Of a stretch of DNA of 64,000 nt, positions 8,680-17,335 are shown in pieces. The DNA comes from CADEED01 sp963711635 (GTDB lineage Bacteria > Pseudomonadota > Gammaproteobacteria > Steroidobacterales > Steroidobacteraceae): contig CAVQEZ010000005.1 in the NCBI GenBank assembly GCA_963711635.1, forward strand, positions 124,001-188,000, in the 5' to 3' direction. The number at the start of each line of letters is the position of its first letter. Position 1 is the first letter of the stretch. Below the pieces are notes generated by a model. It had not been told where the DNA came from. It saw only the letters and a program-made list of their open reading frames with translations, and made no database searches. The position numbers were made by a program, and so were the translations under genes.

Positions 8680-10995
8680 TCAGCGCTGCGCGACGCCGCG
8701 TGCTGCGGCGCGAGGCGCGTCGACGACCTCGATGGTGCCCGCGAGTCCGCCACGCGAGCTGGTGCCCAGCGAGAGCTCGAAGATTCCCGGCTCCACCGTC
8801 CAGCGGTTCGCGGAATCGACTATGGCGAGTGCGCTCACCGGCAACGTGAATTCGACCACGCGCGATTCGCGCGCCGCGAGGTGCACGCGCTGGTAGGCGA
8901 CCAGTCGCTTGCCGGTGACCGCGCTGGCCACGCGCGGACGCGCATACAGCTGCGGGACTTCGTCGCCGGCACGATCCGAAGTGTTGGTCAGCCGGGCGCG
9001 CACGGTGAAGCTGCCGTCGCGTCCCACGCGCTGTGGCAATTCGAGCGCGTCCAGCGAGAACTTGCTGTACGACAGGCCGAAGCCGAATTCGAACAGTGGT
9101 GCGTCCGGCTCATCCAGCCAGTGCGCCTTGTAGTCGCCGCGCTCGGGAATGTTCGGTCGTCCGTTCGGCGGATCGTAGTGATGAATCGGCAGTTGTCCGA
9201 CGCTGCGCGGCCAGGTGACGGGTTGTTTGCCGCCCGGGTTGTAGTCGCCGAACAGCACGTCGGCCACGGCGTTGCCCGCTTCGATGCCGGGAAAGAAGGC
9301 CTGCACCAGCGCGCCGGACTTTTCGACCAGTTGCGGTACGGCCAGTGCGCGTCCGGTGAGCAGTACCACGACCACGGGTTTATGCGTCGCCACCAGCGCG
9401 TCGATCAGCGCCTGCTGGTTGCCGGGCAGGTCCAGGTGCGCGCGATTATTGGCCTCGCCGCTCTGGCGCTCGCGTTCGCCGATCACGGCGATGACGAGAT
9501 CGCTGTCGCGCGCGGCCGCGACCGCCTGTGCGATGCGCGCCTCGTCACCCGATACCGCGGTGCCGCGCTCGCCGAGCCCGACGCCTTCGGCGTGGCTGAT
9601 CGCCGTGCCGTTCTTCGCGGCCGCGGCGCGCGCACGCAAGCCGGCGAGTACCGTGATTGCATCCTTCGCCTCGCCACGCGCATGCCAGGGGCCGAGCATG
9701 TCGCCGGCAGCATCCGCCAAAGGGCCGGTCACCAGGATGCGCCGCGCGCCGGCGAGCGGCAGCAGGCCGGCGTCGTTCTTCAGCAGCACGATGGACTTGC
9801 GCGCGATCTCGCGCGCGGCCGCGCGATTCGCGGCCGACAGGCGCACGCGTTTTTCCAGGTCCTCGGGCACGTAGGGTTTTTCGAACAGCCCGAGCTTGCG
9901 TTTGAACGCCAGCGCGCGCAGCACCTCGCGATCGATCTGCTCGACGCGCACGCGACCGGCGGACACTGCCTTCGCCAGCTGCGCATAGTAGACACCGTCT
10001 TCCATGTCGATGGTCATGGTGCCGTCGCGCAGTCCCTGCACCGCGGCTTCGAGATCGTCCGCCGCGGTACCGTGCTCGCGCATCTCGGTGAGCGCCGCGT
10101 AGTCGGAGACCAGCACGCCGTCGAAGCCGAGCTCGCCGCGCAGCACATCCTGCAACATGTACTTGTTCGCGGACATGGGCACGCCACCCGGACCGGTCGT
10201 GAAGGCGGGCATCACCGAGGGGGCGCCCGCGGCCACGCCGGCCGCGAAGGGCGGCAGGTGGAACTCGCGGATCGCACGTTCGGACAGGTCGACGTACGCG
10301 TAGTCCTTGCCGGCCTGGGAGGCGCCATATCCCAGGTAATGCTTGAGGCAGCTGGCGACGCCGAATTCCTTCGGTGCCGGCGAGCCGGGCAGGTCGGCCA
10401 GCGAGCGGTGAAAACCTTCGATCGTGGCCACGGCGTAATCGCTCGACACCAGCGGCGATTCGCCGAAGGTCTCGACCACGCGACCCCAGCGCGGATCGAC
10501 TGGATGATCGACCATGGGTGCGAAGGTCCAGCGCTGGCCATGCGAGTAGCCTTCGAGCCCGGAGATCTTCGCGACCACGCGCGCGTCGGCGGCATCGAAG
10601 GTCGCGGCCAGCCCCAGCGGCACGGGAAATACCGTCCAGTAGCCATGGATGATGTCGGTGGCGAACACCACGGGGATGCCGAGTCGCGATTCCTTGACCG
10701 CGATGCGCTGGATGCGGTTGACCTCTTTCGCCGAGTTGAAGCCCGACATCTGGAAGCCGACGCCGGAGCGCGCCAGCTCCTCCGCGGAGATGTTAGGGCG
10801 GCCCGCGGAGTCGGGCCCGGTCATCGTGCCCTTGCTGAGCAACATGAGCTGGTTGATCTTTTCCTGCAGCGTCATGCGGCCGAGCAACGCGGTGTCACGC
10901 GCATCGGCGCCCACAGGCGTGTCCGCCAGCGCGCCCACGTTGAGGAGAAGCAGCAGCGCCACGAATGTGGCGACTCGCGTGAGATGAACAATCAT
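8680..10995 (-). CDS. bglX: Glycoside hydrolase family 3 beta-glucosidase, periplasmic
   Basis: 771 aa with a signal peptide (TRVATFVALLLLLNVGALAD). Family 3 landmarks are in order: LLGRMTLQEKINQL at ~38-50, FATDIIHGYW at ~111-120, the metal/substrate loop DPRWGRVVETFGE, KHYLGYG at ~219, and the nucleophile Asp298 in FDGVLVSDYA. The C-terminal alpha/beta sandwich (SIVLLKNDAGLLPLAG) and a fibronectin-type III domain complete the BglX architecture. It releases glucose from beta-linked oligosaccharides. The gene leads the leftward carbohydrate locus. The symbol follows domain architecture only. Confidence 0.9.
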   Translation of the reverse strand: MIVHLTRVATFVALLLLLNVGALADTPVGADARDTALLGRMTLQEKINQLMLLSKGTMTGPDSAGRPNISAEELARSGVGFQMSGFNSAKEVNRIQRIAVKESRLGIPVVFATDIIHGYWTVFPVPLGLAATFDAADARVVAKISGLEGYSHGQRWTFAPMVDHPVDPRWGRVVETFGESPLVSSDYAVATIEGFHRSLADLPGSPAPKEFGVASCLKHYLGYGASQAGKDYAYVDLSERAIREFHLPPFAAGVAAGAPSVMPAFTTGPGGVPMSANKYMLQDVLRGELGFDGVLVSDYAALTEMREHGTAADDLEAAVQGLRDGTMTIDMEDGVYYAQLAKAVSAGRVRVEQIDREVLRALAFKRKLGLFEKPYVPEDLEKRVRLSAANRAAAREIARKSIVLLKNDAGLLPLAGARRILVTGPLADAAGDMLGPWHARGEAKDAITVLAGLRARAAAAKNGTAISHAEGVGLGERGTAVSGDEARIAQAVAAARDSDLVIAVIGERERQSGEANNRAHLDLPGNQQALIDALVATHKPVVVVLLTGRALAVPQLVEKSGALVQAFFPGIEAGNAVADVLFGDYNPGGKQPVTWPRSVGQLPIHHYDPPNGRPNIPERGDYKAHWLDEPDAPLFEFGFGLSYSKFSLDALELPQRVGRDGSFTVRARLTNTSDRAGDEVPQLYARPRVASAVTGKRLVAYQRVHLAARESRVVEFTLPVSALAIVDSANRWTVEPGIFELSLGTSSRGGLAGTIEVVDAPRAAARGVAQR

Positions 10996-11146
10996 GTCCG
11001 GGCTCCGGCGTGGGGGCGGTCAGGCACAAAGGCGCGTGATTCTAATTCAGCGACTGCGCTGCGGTGCTTCCGTCGGCCGCTGCCTACATTTCGAGTAAGG
11101 CCAACGTCCGATTGAGCCGGAGCCGGACCGTGCGCAAGGTGCCCGC

Positions 11147-11542
11147 ATGCGCACACCTCGATGGCGTTCCTTGTTTGCCGGCCTGGCGCTGTGCGCCTTG
11201 TTCACCGCGCCGGCAGCAGCGCAAACACTGCGCGATTCGGTGCCGTCCATCGACGTGGTCCGCGCCCGCCTGAATCTCACGCCGGAGCAGGAGACGACGC
11301 TCACGCCACTGTTCCAGAAGCGCGCCGCCGACCTGCAGGAGGCACGTGCCAGGTTCGAGCAGGCCGCCTCTCGAACCGAGAAGCAAGACGTTCTGCGGGT
11401 TGTCAAGAGCGACGCCCAGACTTTCAACACGCAGGTGGAAAGCGTGTTGAACGACGAACAGAAGGCGGAGTGGCGCGAACTCCGTGACGAGACCCGTGAG
11501 AAGGTCAAGGAACGCTACGAGCAGCAGCGCGAGTCGCAGTGA
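11147..11542 (+). CDS. LTXXQ-like periplasmic helical protein (Spy/CpxP-like)
   Basis: 131 aa. A signal peptide (SLFAGLALCALFTAPAAAQ) is followed by a helical body with RARLNLTPEQETTLTPLFQ, the motif placement of Spy/CpxP-like periplasmic proteins, and a long charged C-terminal helix (REKVKERYEQQRESQ). Family members act as periplasmic chaperones or stress sensors. Its TGA stop overlaps the GTG start of the L,D-transpeptidase (GTGA), so the two products are probably made together. Confidence 0.72.
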   Translation: MRTPRWRSLFAGLALCALFTAPAAAQTLRDSVPSIDVVRARLNLTPEQETTLTPLFQKRAADLQEARARFEQAASRTEKQDVLRVVKSDAQTFNTQVESVLNDEQKAEWRELRDETREKVKERYEQQRESQ

Positions 11543-12615
11543 CCGCGCGTGCCAGGCGCGATAGTCCCCGCACGCGGCGCACCTGGCCCATCGGCATCGC
11601 GATTGTGCTCGCCTCGCTGGCGGGTGGTGCCTGGGCGGCCAAGATGCCGTTCTGGGGCTCGAAGGAGTCGAGGCCCGCCGATACTCCGTTTGCCGAGCTC
11701 GCGCAGGGTGAATTCATCTGGTTAGGCGACGTCGCGCGCAGCGGGCCGCTGTTGATGGTCGTCTCCATCGATGAGCAGCGCGCCTACGTGTATCGCAATG
11801 GCGTGCTGACGGGTGTGACCACCGTGAGCACCGGCAAGAAGGGCCACGAGACGCCCACCGGCGTGTTCACCATCCTGCAGAAGAACAAGGATCACTTCTC
11901 CAATATCTATAACAACGCGCCCATGCCCTACATGCAGCGGCTGACCTGGGGCGGCATCGCGCTGCATGCGGGGGGCCTGCCGGGATATCCCGCGTCGCAT
12001 GGCTGTATTCGATTGCCCAGCGAATTTGCGCGCCTGCTGTTCGAGGTCACGTCCACCGGCATGACGGTGGTGGTGGCCAGCCAGGCCGGCCAGCTGGCCG
12101 AGGCCGCGTATCCGGGCTTCCTCGCGCCGGTGGATCCTGCCGGGCAGCCCATCACCAGCATGCCGCTGATGACCAGTGAATCACTGCGCTGGCAGCCGGA
12201 AGCGTCGCCCGAGGGACCGGTGAGCGCCGTGCTCAGCCGGCTCAGCGGCCGACTCATTGTCTATCGTGCCGGCGTGGAGATCGGCCGCGCGCGCGCCGTT
12301 TTCAATGGCAGCGAACCCATCGGCACGCATGTGCTGCTGATGGTCGAAGGTGCCGCGCAGACGCCGCAGCGCTACAACCCGCGGCGTGATACGCAACGCT
12401 GGGTGGAAGTGGACATCGCGGGCTATGGCAACCGCGCCGGCGCCGAGCCGGACGTGGCGCTGGCGCAGCGCATCGAACTGCCGCCGGAATTCGTCGCGCT
12501 GGTCAGCGACCTGCTGGTGCCGGGCGATACCGTGCTGGTCACCGACGAGGCGATCACGCCGGCCACCACCGGTCCGCAGATCGACGTGATCAACTCCGAG
12601 CCGCCCGAGGCCTAA
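11539..12615 (+). CDS. L,D-transpeptidase (YkuD domain) with C-terminal extension
   Basis: 358 aa from a GTG that overlaps the upstream stop. A basic N-terminus and one membrane segment (WPIGIAIVLASLAGGAWA) suggest an anchored or secreted envelope enzyme. The YkuD core spans about residues 70-180: substrate-side TGKKGHETPTGVF, then the catalytic block SHGCIRLP with His154 and Cys156. Such enzymes crosslink peptidoglycan stems or attach proteins to them. The ~170-residue C-terminal part repeats an AYVYR-like strand (RLIVYRAGVEIGRARAVF) that may be a second, degenerate YkuD-like half with no Cys. The stop TAA overlaps the stop of the convergent DadA-like gene. Confidence 0.85.
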   Translation: MTARARRDSPRTRRTWPIGIAIVLASLAGGAWAAKMPFWGSKESRPADTPFAELAQGEFIWLGDVARSGPLLMVVSIDEQRAYVYRNGVLTGVTTVSTGKKGHETPTGVFTILQKNKDHFSNIYNNAPMPYMQRLTWGGIALHAGGLPGYPASHGCIRLPSEFARLLFEVTSTGMTVVVASQAGQLAEAAYPGFLAPVDPAGQPITSMPLMTSESLRWQPEASPEGPVSAVLSRLSGRLIVYRAGVEIGRARAVFNGSEPIGTHVLLMVEGAAQTPQRYNPRRDTQRWVEVDIAGYGNRAGAEPDVALAQRIELPPEFVALVSDLLVPGDTVLVTDEAITPATTGPQIDVINSEPPEA

Positions 12616-13850
12616 CCAAACCGGCGCAGGTCGAATGCCGCGACGTGCGCTGGCGCGGCGCGGCCGGCCACGAGATCGGCGACCGCGCCCGCCGTGACGG
12701 CCGACAATGTCAATCCGAGATGCTGGTGGCCGAAGGCATAGAAGACGTTCTCCGCGCCCGCGACCCTGCCGATGGCGGGTAGATAGTCGGGCAGCACGGG
12801 TCGCGGACCCACCCAGCTTTGCTGCAGCGAGTCCGCCGGATAGCCGAGCGCGATCAGCGTGCGGCGCAGTTGTGCCGGATGGCGCGGATCCGGGGGCTCG
12901 TCGGCCCCGGCGAATTCCATGAAGCTGGTGGAGCGCAGCCGGCCGGCCATGGGCGTCACGAAGGTGCTCTGGTCCTGGTACAGGATGGGTGCGTCGATCA
13001 GCGGCGTGGCGCCGGGCATTTCCACGTGATAGCCGCGCGCCGCTTCCAGCGGAATGCGCAGGCCGAATGGTTGCAGCAACGAGGCCGACCAGGCGCCGGC
13101 GCACACCACCACTGCGTCCACGATGACGGAATCGGAGCCGCTCATGACCTCGAGCGTGCTGCCGCGTGGCACCAGGCTGCGCACGTTGCGGCGTGCCACG
13201 GTGGCGCCGTGTTGCCCGGCGGCATCGGCGAACGCGCGCACCAGCTCGAGCGGGTCGACGACGTGCGCGCACTTCGGAAACCACAGCCCGGCGATATCCG
13301 AAGTCTGGGCCGCCTGCTTGGCGGCCTCGAGCAGGTCGTCGGGCGCGGGCGCCGTGGGCACCTCGAGATTTTCCATGTAGCGAGCCTGCGCGGCGGCGCG
13401 GCGCCGCGCGCCGCGGCCCAGCCACAGCTCGTAGTGTCCATGGCGCTTGAGCAGGTCGGGGCGGCCGATATCCCGTAGCGACTGCTCGAGCGCGTCGACC
13501 GCGGGACGCACGAAGGGTTCGAGGTGAAGCGTGTTCGCGCGCCGGCGGAACGCGCAGGCCGCGAAGCTCAGCAGCCATGGCGCCAGCGCGGGCAGGCGTC
13601 GCAATGGAATGTGCAGCGGGCCTTCGAAGGCGGTCAGCAGCCGCCAGAAGCCCAGCAGCAACGCCGGCGAGGGCAGCGGCTCCAGCAGTTCGGTGGCGAT
13701 GTGGCCGGCATTGCCGAAGCTCGCACCGCCTTCACCGGGCGCGGCGCGATCGATGAGCAGCACCTGCCGTCCCTCGCGCGCCAGTGCATGGGCGCAGGCC
13801 GCGCCGATCACTCCAGCGCCGATGACCGCGATCGTGTCCTGTCTTGCCAC
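12612..13850 (-). CDS. DadA-like D-amino acid dehydrogenase / FAD oxidoreductase
   Basis: 412 aa starting at GTG, directly after the TGA of the DUF4126 gene. The FAD-binding Rossmann signature is IAVIGAGVIGAACAHALAREG at the N-terminus (21 residues, read here as two halves around VIGAA). GASFGNAGHIATE and the C-terminal PDYLPAIGRV and YAFGHQHLGLTLS blocks match D-amino acid dehydrogenase small subunits and related DAO enzymes. It would oxidise a D-amino acid, passing electrons to the respiratory chain. The substrate is not determined, and the neighbours (DUF4126, MscS) do not help. Overlaps the L,D-transpeptidase gene end-to-end. Confidence 0.82.
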   Translation of the reverse strand: MARQDTIAVIGAGVIGAACAHALAREGRQVLLIDRAAPGEGGASFGNAGHIATELLEPLPSPALLLGFWRLLTAFEGPLHIPLRRLPALAPWLLSFAACAFRRRANTLHLEPFVRPAVDALEQSLRDIGRPDLLKRHGHYELWLGRGARRRAAAQARYMENLEVPTAPAPDDLLEAAKQAAQTSDIAGLWFPKCAHVVDPLELVRAFADAAGQHGATVARRNVRSLVPRGSTLEVMSGSDSVIVDAVVVCAGAWSASLLQPFGLRIPLEAARGYHVEMPGATPLIDAPILYQDQSTFVTPMAGRLRSTSFMEFAGADEPPDPRHPAQLRRTLIALGYPADSLQQSWVGPRPVLPDYLPAIGRVAGAENVFYAFGHQHLGLTLSAVTAGAVADLVAGRAAPAHVAAFDLRRFG

Positions 13851-14444
13851 TCAGGGATCGATTGACTGTGTGCGCTGCCTGGCCGCGCGATCGGAACGCA
13901 GGAACTTGCGCACCAGCCTTACGGTGAGCCAGCAGATCAATACGACCAGCGCCAGCGCCACCAGCGGCGCCAGCAGTGCCAGCAGCGAGATGATGGCGGC
14001 AGCGACCATCTCGACCGTGGAGACCACGGGATTGCCCAGCCCCGCCGTGAAGGCGGTCGACTTGGCGCGCACCAGCGTGGTGACTCCCTGCGTGATGGCC
14101 GCGACTCCGCCGCCCGCGATGATCGCGGTGCTCCATTTGATCAACGGCGGCATGTCGGCGATCACCGCGGCCGAAACCAGCGTGCCCGCCACCAGCGCCA
14201 AGGGTGCGGTGACCGTATCGAGCATGTTGTCGACGGCTGGAATGTAGTAGGCCAGCACTTCGACGAGCGCGGCCACGCTCAGCATGCTGATGGCAGTGAC
14301 CGATCCCAGCCAGCCAAAACTTTCATTGAGGTGCAGGTGACCGGTATATGCCGCAATGCTCGCCACCAGCAGCGGCAGGAACACGCGAAAGCCCACGGCA
14401 GCGGCCAGGCCGATGCCGAGCGCGATCGAGACAGTGGTGTCCAT
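13851..14444 (-). CDS. DUF4126 family membrane protein
   Basis: 197 aa from the ATG at 14444, picked because the family normally begins a few residues before the first helix (SIALGIGLAAAVGFRVFLP). A GTG at 14489 would overlap the MscS stop and give 212 aa. Four to five hydrophobic helices and the conserved VDNMLDTVTAPLALVAGT and GLGNPVVSTVEM segments identify DUF4126, an inner-membrane family of unknown function. It lies between MscS and DadA-like genes in one tightly packed leftward run. Confidence 0.8.
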   Translation of the reverse strand: MDTTVSIALGIGLAAAVGFRVFLPLLVASIAAYTGHLHLNESFGWLGSVTAISMLSVAALVEVLAYYIPAVDNMLDTVTAPLALVAGTLVSAAVIADMPPLIKWSTAIIAGGGVAAITQGVTTLVRAKSTAFTAGLGNPVVSTVEMVAAAIISLLALLAPLVALALVVLICWLTVRLVRKFLRSDRAARQRTQSIDP

Positions 14445-14485
14445 CCCCGACATGCGCGGCAGCATACGCGTCGACGTGGGCGGAA

Positions 14486-16090
14486 TCACGCGGGGTCATC
14501 AATCTGTTTCGCTTGACCCTCCATCCGGATGAAGCGGGTGGGTGCCAGTGCGCTGCCGGCTGCTTCGACCTGCGTGGCGATGGCGAGCAGCAGCGCTTCG
14601 CGCAGCGCGCGAAACTCTTCGCCGCTGGCCGTGAGCACGTAGGCGAACAGCTCGAGCTCGATGGCATCCATCCCGAAGTTCATGAGCCGCACGTAACACT
14701 CGCCCTTCTCGAACTTCGGGGCAGTGAACAAGGCATTGACTCCCTCGAGAATGCGCCTGAGCTGATCGGCGCTGGTGCCGTACCGCAGGCGCAGCGTGGC
14801 CTGCATCATGAATTTCCGGCGGGTGGCGAAATTTTCGACGCCCGATTGCGCCAGCGAACCGGCGGGCAATGAGAGCAGCGACTGGTTGACGGTGCGCATG
14901 CGCACCGAGCGCAGGGTGACGTCTTCTATCCACCCGGACTGCCCGCCGATGGTGCAGTAATCGCCCACGGCCAGTGCCTTGTCGCTCAGCAGGAAAACTC
15001 CGCCCAGCAGATTCTCGACGGTCTTTTGCGCGCCGAGGGCCAGCGCCACGCCGACCACTCCCAGGCCGGCGAGGGCGGTCTTGCTCTCGACGCCGAGCAG
15101 GATGAGCACCCAGATGATTGCGATCACCACGACCAGCGCCTGCACCATGCGCTCGGCGAGCATCATCAGCGACTGAGTGCTGGCGCGATCCTTGCCCCGA
15201 ACCATGGAGCGCGCGTGCGTGAATGTCAGCGTCAACCCGCGTTTCAGCAGCCATGCCAGTGCCAGCACCAGGGCCACGCGACCGATCTGCGCATAGGCCA
15301 CGCGGAAAGTCAGTGGATAGCCGAGCGACGGGATGGCCAGGAATTGAACGATCAGCGTCAACACCGCGGTGGCCGGCCAGCGCGTGGCCTCGAACCACGC
15401 ATCCCAGGCGCGACGGCGCGCTGCATCGCGCACCAGCCGGCGCGCCAGGAAGGCGGTGATCACGGCGATCAGCACCAGCACACCGCAAGTGGCCAGTAAC
15501 AAACCGATGAGCACTATCCAGTGCGCCAGCGAGAGTCCGAACAGGCTGCGGTCGAGAAGCGCCCTGGGCATCGCGCGCTCGATCCAGGTGCGGCCCGCGG
15601 CGCTGGCCAGGGCCGGTACATCGCGCAGCGTCTCCGCGGACACCAGCCAGATCGGGCCGCTCTGCGCATCCGGCACGCGCACCAGCGTGATGTAGATGTT
15701 CTTCCCGTCGATGACCATCGGACCGATCTGTTCGCGATCCTGCGCCAGCCCGTCCTGCACGTCGCCCTCGGGTACGTCGCTGATCCTGCCGATGTTTTCG
15801 TGCAGCTCGCGGTCGATCAGCGACTTCAGGGTTGCCGCCAGCCCGGCGGAGCGATTCACCTGCGCAGGTTCGAGCTGCAGATACGAGGCCGCGGTCGCAT
15901 ATTCCTTGCGATCCACGGCACGCGAGAACGCCACGATGGTGCCGCGCGGCGTGGAGCGACCCAGCGGATCGGCGGGAATCTCGGTCGGCGCGGGAGAGCC
16001 GCCGGCCTTGGGCAGTCCCGGTATCTGCGCGGACACGGCGCACGCGAACACGCCCAGCAGAAGCAGGAGCGCCGGCGTGCGCGCGCGCAT
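14486..16090 (-). CDS. MscS-family mechanosensitive channel
   Basis: 534 aa. A signal peptide (ALLLLLGVFACAVSAQ) leads into a ~150-residue periplasmic domain, then about four membrane helices. The pore helix ALAGLGVVGVALALGAQKTV and the following ENLLGGVFLLSDKALAVGDYC are the family hallmark, and a cytoplasmic beta/alpha domain follows. It is larger than E. coli MscS and resembles YbdG/YnaI-like channels. It should release solutes under osmotic downshock. A GTG one codon upstream (16093) is an equally possible start. The gene begins 4 nt after the stop of the outer-membrane protein gene. Confidence 0.88.
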   Translation of the reverse strand: MRARTPALLLLLGVFACAVSAQIPGLPKAGGSPAPTEIPADPLGRSTPRGTIVAFSRAVDRKEYATAASYLQLEPAQVNRSAGLAATLKSLIDRELHENIGRISDVPEGDVQDGLAQDREQIGPMVIDGKNIYITLVRVPDAQSGPIWLVSAETLRDVPALASAAGRTWIERAMPRALLDRSLFGLSLAHWIVLIGLLLATCGVLVLIAVITAFLARRLVRDAARRRAWDAWFEATRWPATAVLTLIVQFLAIPSLGYPLTFRVAYAQIGRVALVLALAWLLKRGLTLTFTHARSMVRGKDRASTQSLMMLAERMVQALVVVIAIIWVLILLGVESKTALAGLGVVGVALALGAQKTVENLLGGVFLLSDKALAVGDYCTIGGQSGWIEDVTLRSVRMRTVNQSLLSLPAGSLAQSGVENFATRRKFMMQATLRLRYGTSADQLRRILEGVNALFTAPKFEKGECYVRLMNFGMDAIELELFAYVLTASGEEFRALREALLLAIATQVEAAGSALAPTRFIRMEGQAKQIDDPA

Positions 16091-16094
16091 CACA

Positions 16095-16892
16095 TCACCA
16101 GCGGAACGTCGCCCCGAAGGCCGGGCCGCTGAAGTTCATGTCCTCGATAGCGCCACTCGAGCCCAGGTCGTAGTCGAGATAGCGCCACGCGACGCCGAGA
16201 TCGCCCCAGCCAAATGCATACGTCAGGCCGAGCACGGCCTGCCAGGTGAGATCGGAATCGCCGGCGCCGAGATCGAAGTAGTAAGGCACCACCCACTTTC
16301 CGTCGGGGCCAAATGAAAAGCGTCCCTTGGCACCGACGATGGCGTCCCATTGATCGGCCGACGCGCCTCGATTGCCGGTCATTGGCGGCGGCGTGACCGG
16401 GCCGAAGTTGCCGGAGAACTCCCAGTCGAGATCCTGATTGGTGTGAAACAGCCGTGCGCCGGCCAGTACATCGAATGTTGCGATCTCGCTGGCCACGACC
16501 CGGTACTTGGCCGCCACGGTCCAGATCGTCGTCTTCAGATCGAAGTCCAGGTCCGCGGTCACGGTGGCCGGAATCGGCACGCCACCAATCGAGACTTGAC
16601 GCGTGCTCGAAGTGGCTTCGCCGACGTCCAGGTAGACGACATCGGTGAACGCGCCCCAGCGTCCCTTCTGCATTTCGAAGGACGCCATGCCCGTCATCTT
16701 GAGGTGATCGAGGATGGTGCTGATGTCGACGTGGATGTCGCTGCCACCACCCAGCGGGAAATCCGTCTCTCCGCGGATGTCCGGCAGCCAGCCATACACC
16801 GTCATGCCGAACTGCCAGTCGTTGGAAATTTCCTGCGCATGCAGAGGCGCGGCCGCCAGCACGGCGATGAGACCTGCGAGTTTCGCATTCAT
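16095..16892 (-). CDS. Outer-membrane beta-barrel protein
   Basis: 265 aa from the ATG at 16892, preceded by TGAGG. A signal peptide (LAGLIAVLAAAPLHAQ) is followed by alternating polar/hydrophobic strands and a terminal FGATFRW, the usual C-terminal aromatic of outer-membrane barrels. Segments such as FGMTVYGWLPDIRG and AAKYRV resemble a family of small uncharacterised barrels. Function unknown. Co-directional and nearly abutting MscS, so a shared envelope transcript is likely. Confidence 0.75.
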   Translation of the reverse strand: MNAKLAGLIAVLAAAPLHAQEISNDWQFGMTVYGWLPDIRGETDFPLGGGSDIHVDISTILDHLKMTGMASFEMQKGRWGAFTDVVYLDVGEATSSTRQVSIGGVPIPATVTADLDFDLKTTIWTVAAKYRVVASEIATFDVLAGARLFHTNQDLDWEFSGNFGPVTPPPMTGNRGASADQWDAIVGAKGRFSFGPDGKWVVPYYFDLGAGDSDLTWQAVLGLTYAFGWGDLGVAWRYLDYDLGSSGAIEDMNFSGPAFGATFRW

Positions 16893-16956
16893 GGTCTCAG
16901 CCTCACACGGACCGGTGAGGTGCGACATTGGACTATCAGCCGATGCGCGCGCTATT

Positions 16957-17041
<85 letters not shown>

Positions 17042-17107
17042 GGGCGCGAAAGAGCCGCGAAATGTACGGACCGCCCCCTTAACTGTCAATTATTCAGCCG
17101 AGATCAT

Positions 17108-17335
17108 TCAGCCGAGTAGGGCGAGGATGCCGCCGAGCTTGGGCCCGAGCGCCTTGGCCGCGGCGTCACGCACCATGGGTTTCGTGGACAGGGACTTCAG
17201 CGACGCCTTGAGTGTGTCCGATACCGCGGTCTTCTGATCCGGCGTGTGTTTGCTGCCGGCCAATATCTCGAGGTCACTTCGGAGTGCGAGGCGCGTCTGC
17301 CGGACGCACCGATGCCGCGCCGCGTTCGAGGCCAT
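17108..17335 (-). CDS. Doubtful small ORF downstream of the crystallin gene
   Basis: The C-terminal ~50 codons, past the crystallin stop, read as a plausible small protein (HTPDQKTAVSDTLKASLKS, then PKLGGILALLG). The first 20 codons overlap the crystallin gene in another frame and look like a shadow. A TTG at 17263 would give 51 aa. The in-frame region has helix-like composition, but no family is recognised and no ribosome site is clear. It may be a real small gene, a remnant, or chance. Confidence 0.22.
   Translation of the reverse strand: MASNAARHRCVRQTRLALRSDLEILAGSKHTPDQKTAVSDTLKASLKSLSTKPMVRDAAAKALGPKLGGILALLG

Noticed and set aside
6514..11115. Long plus-strand frames opposite the TonB receptor and GH3 genes
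   Set aside because: Same GC-bias effect; composition is His/Val/Arg-heavy and they lack start sites and motifs.
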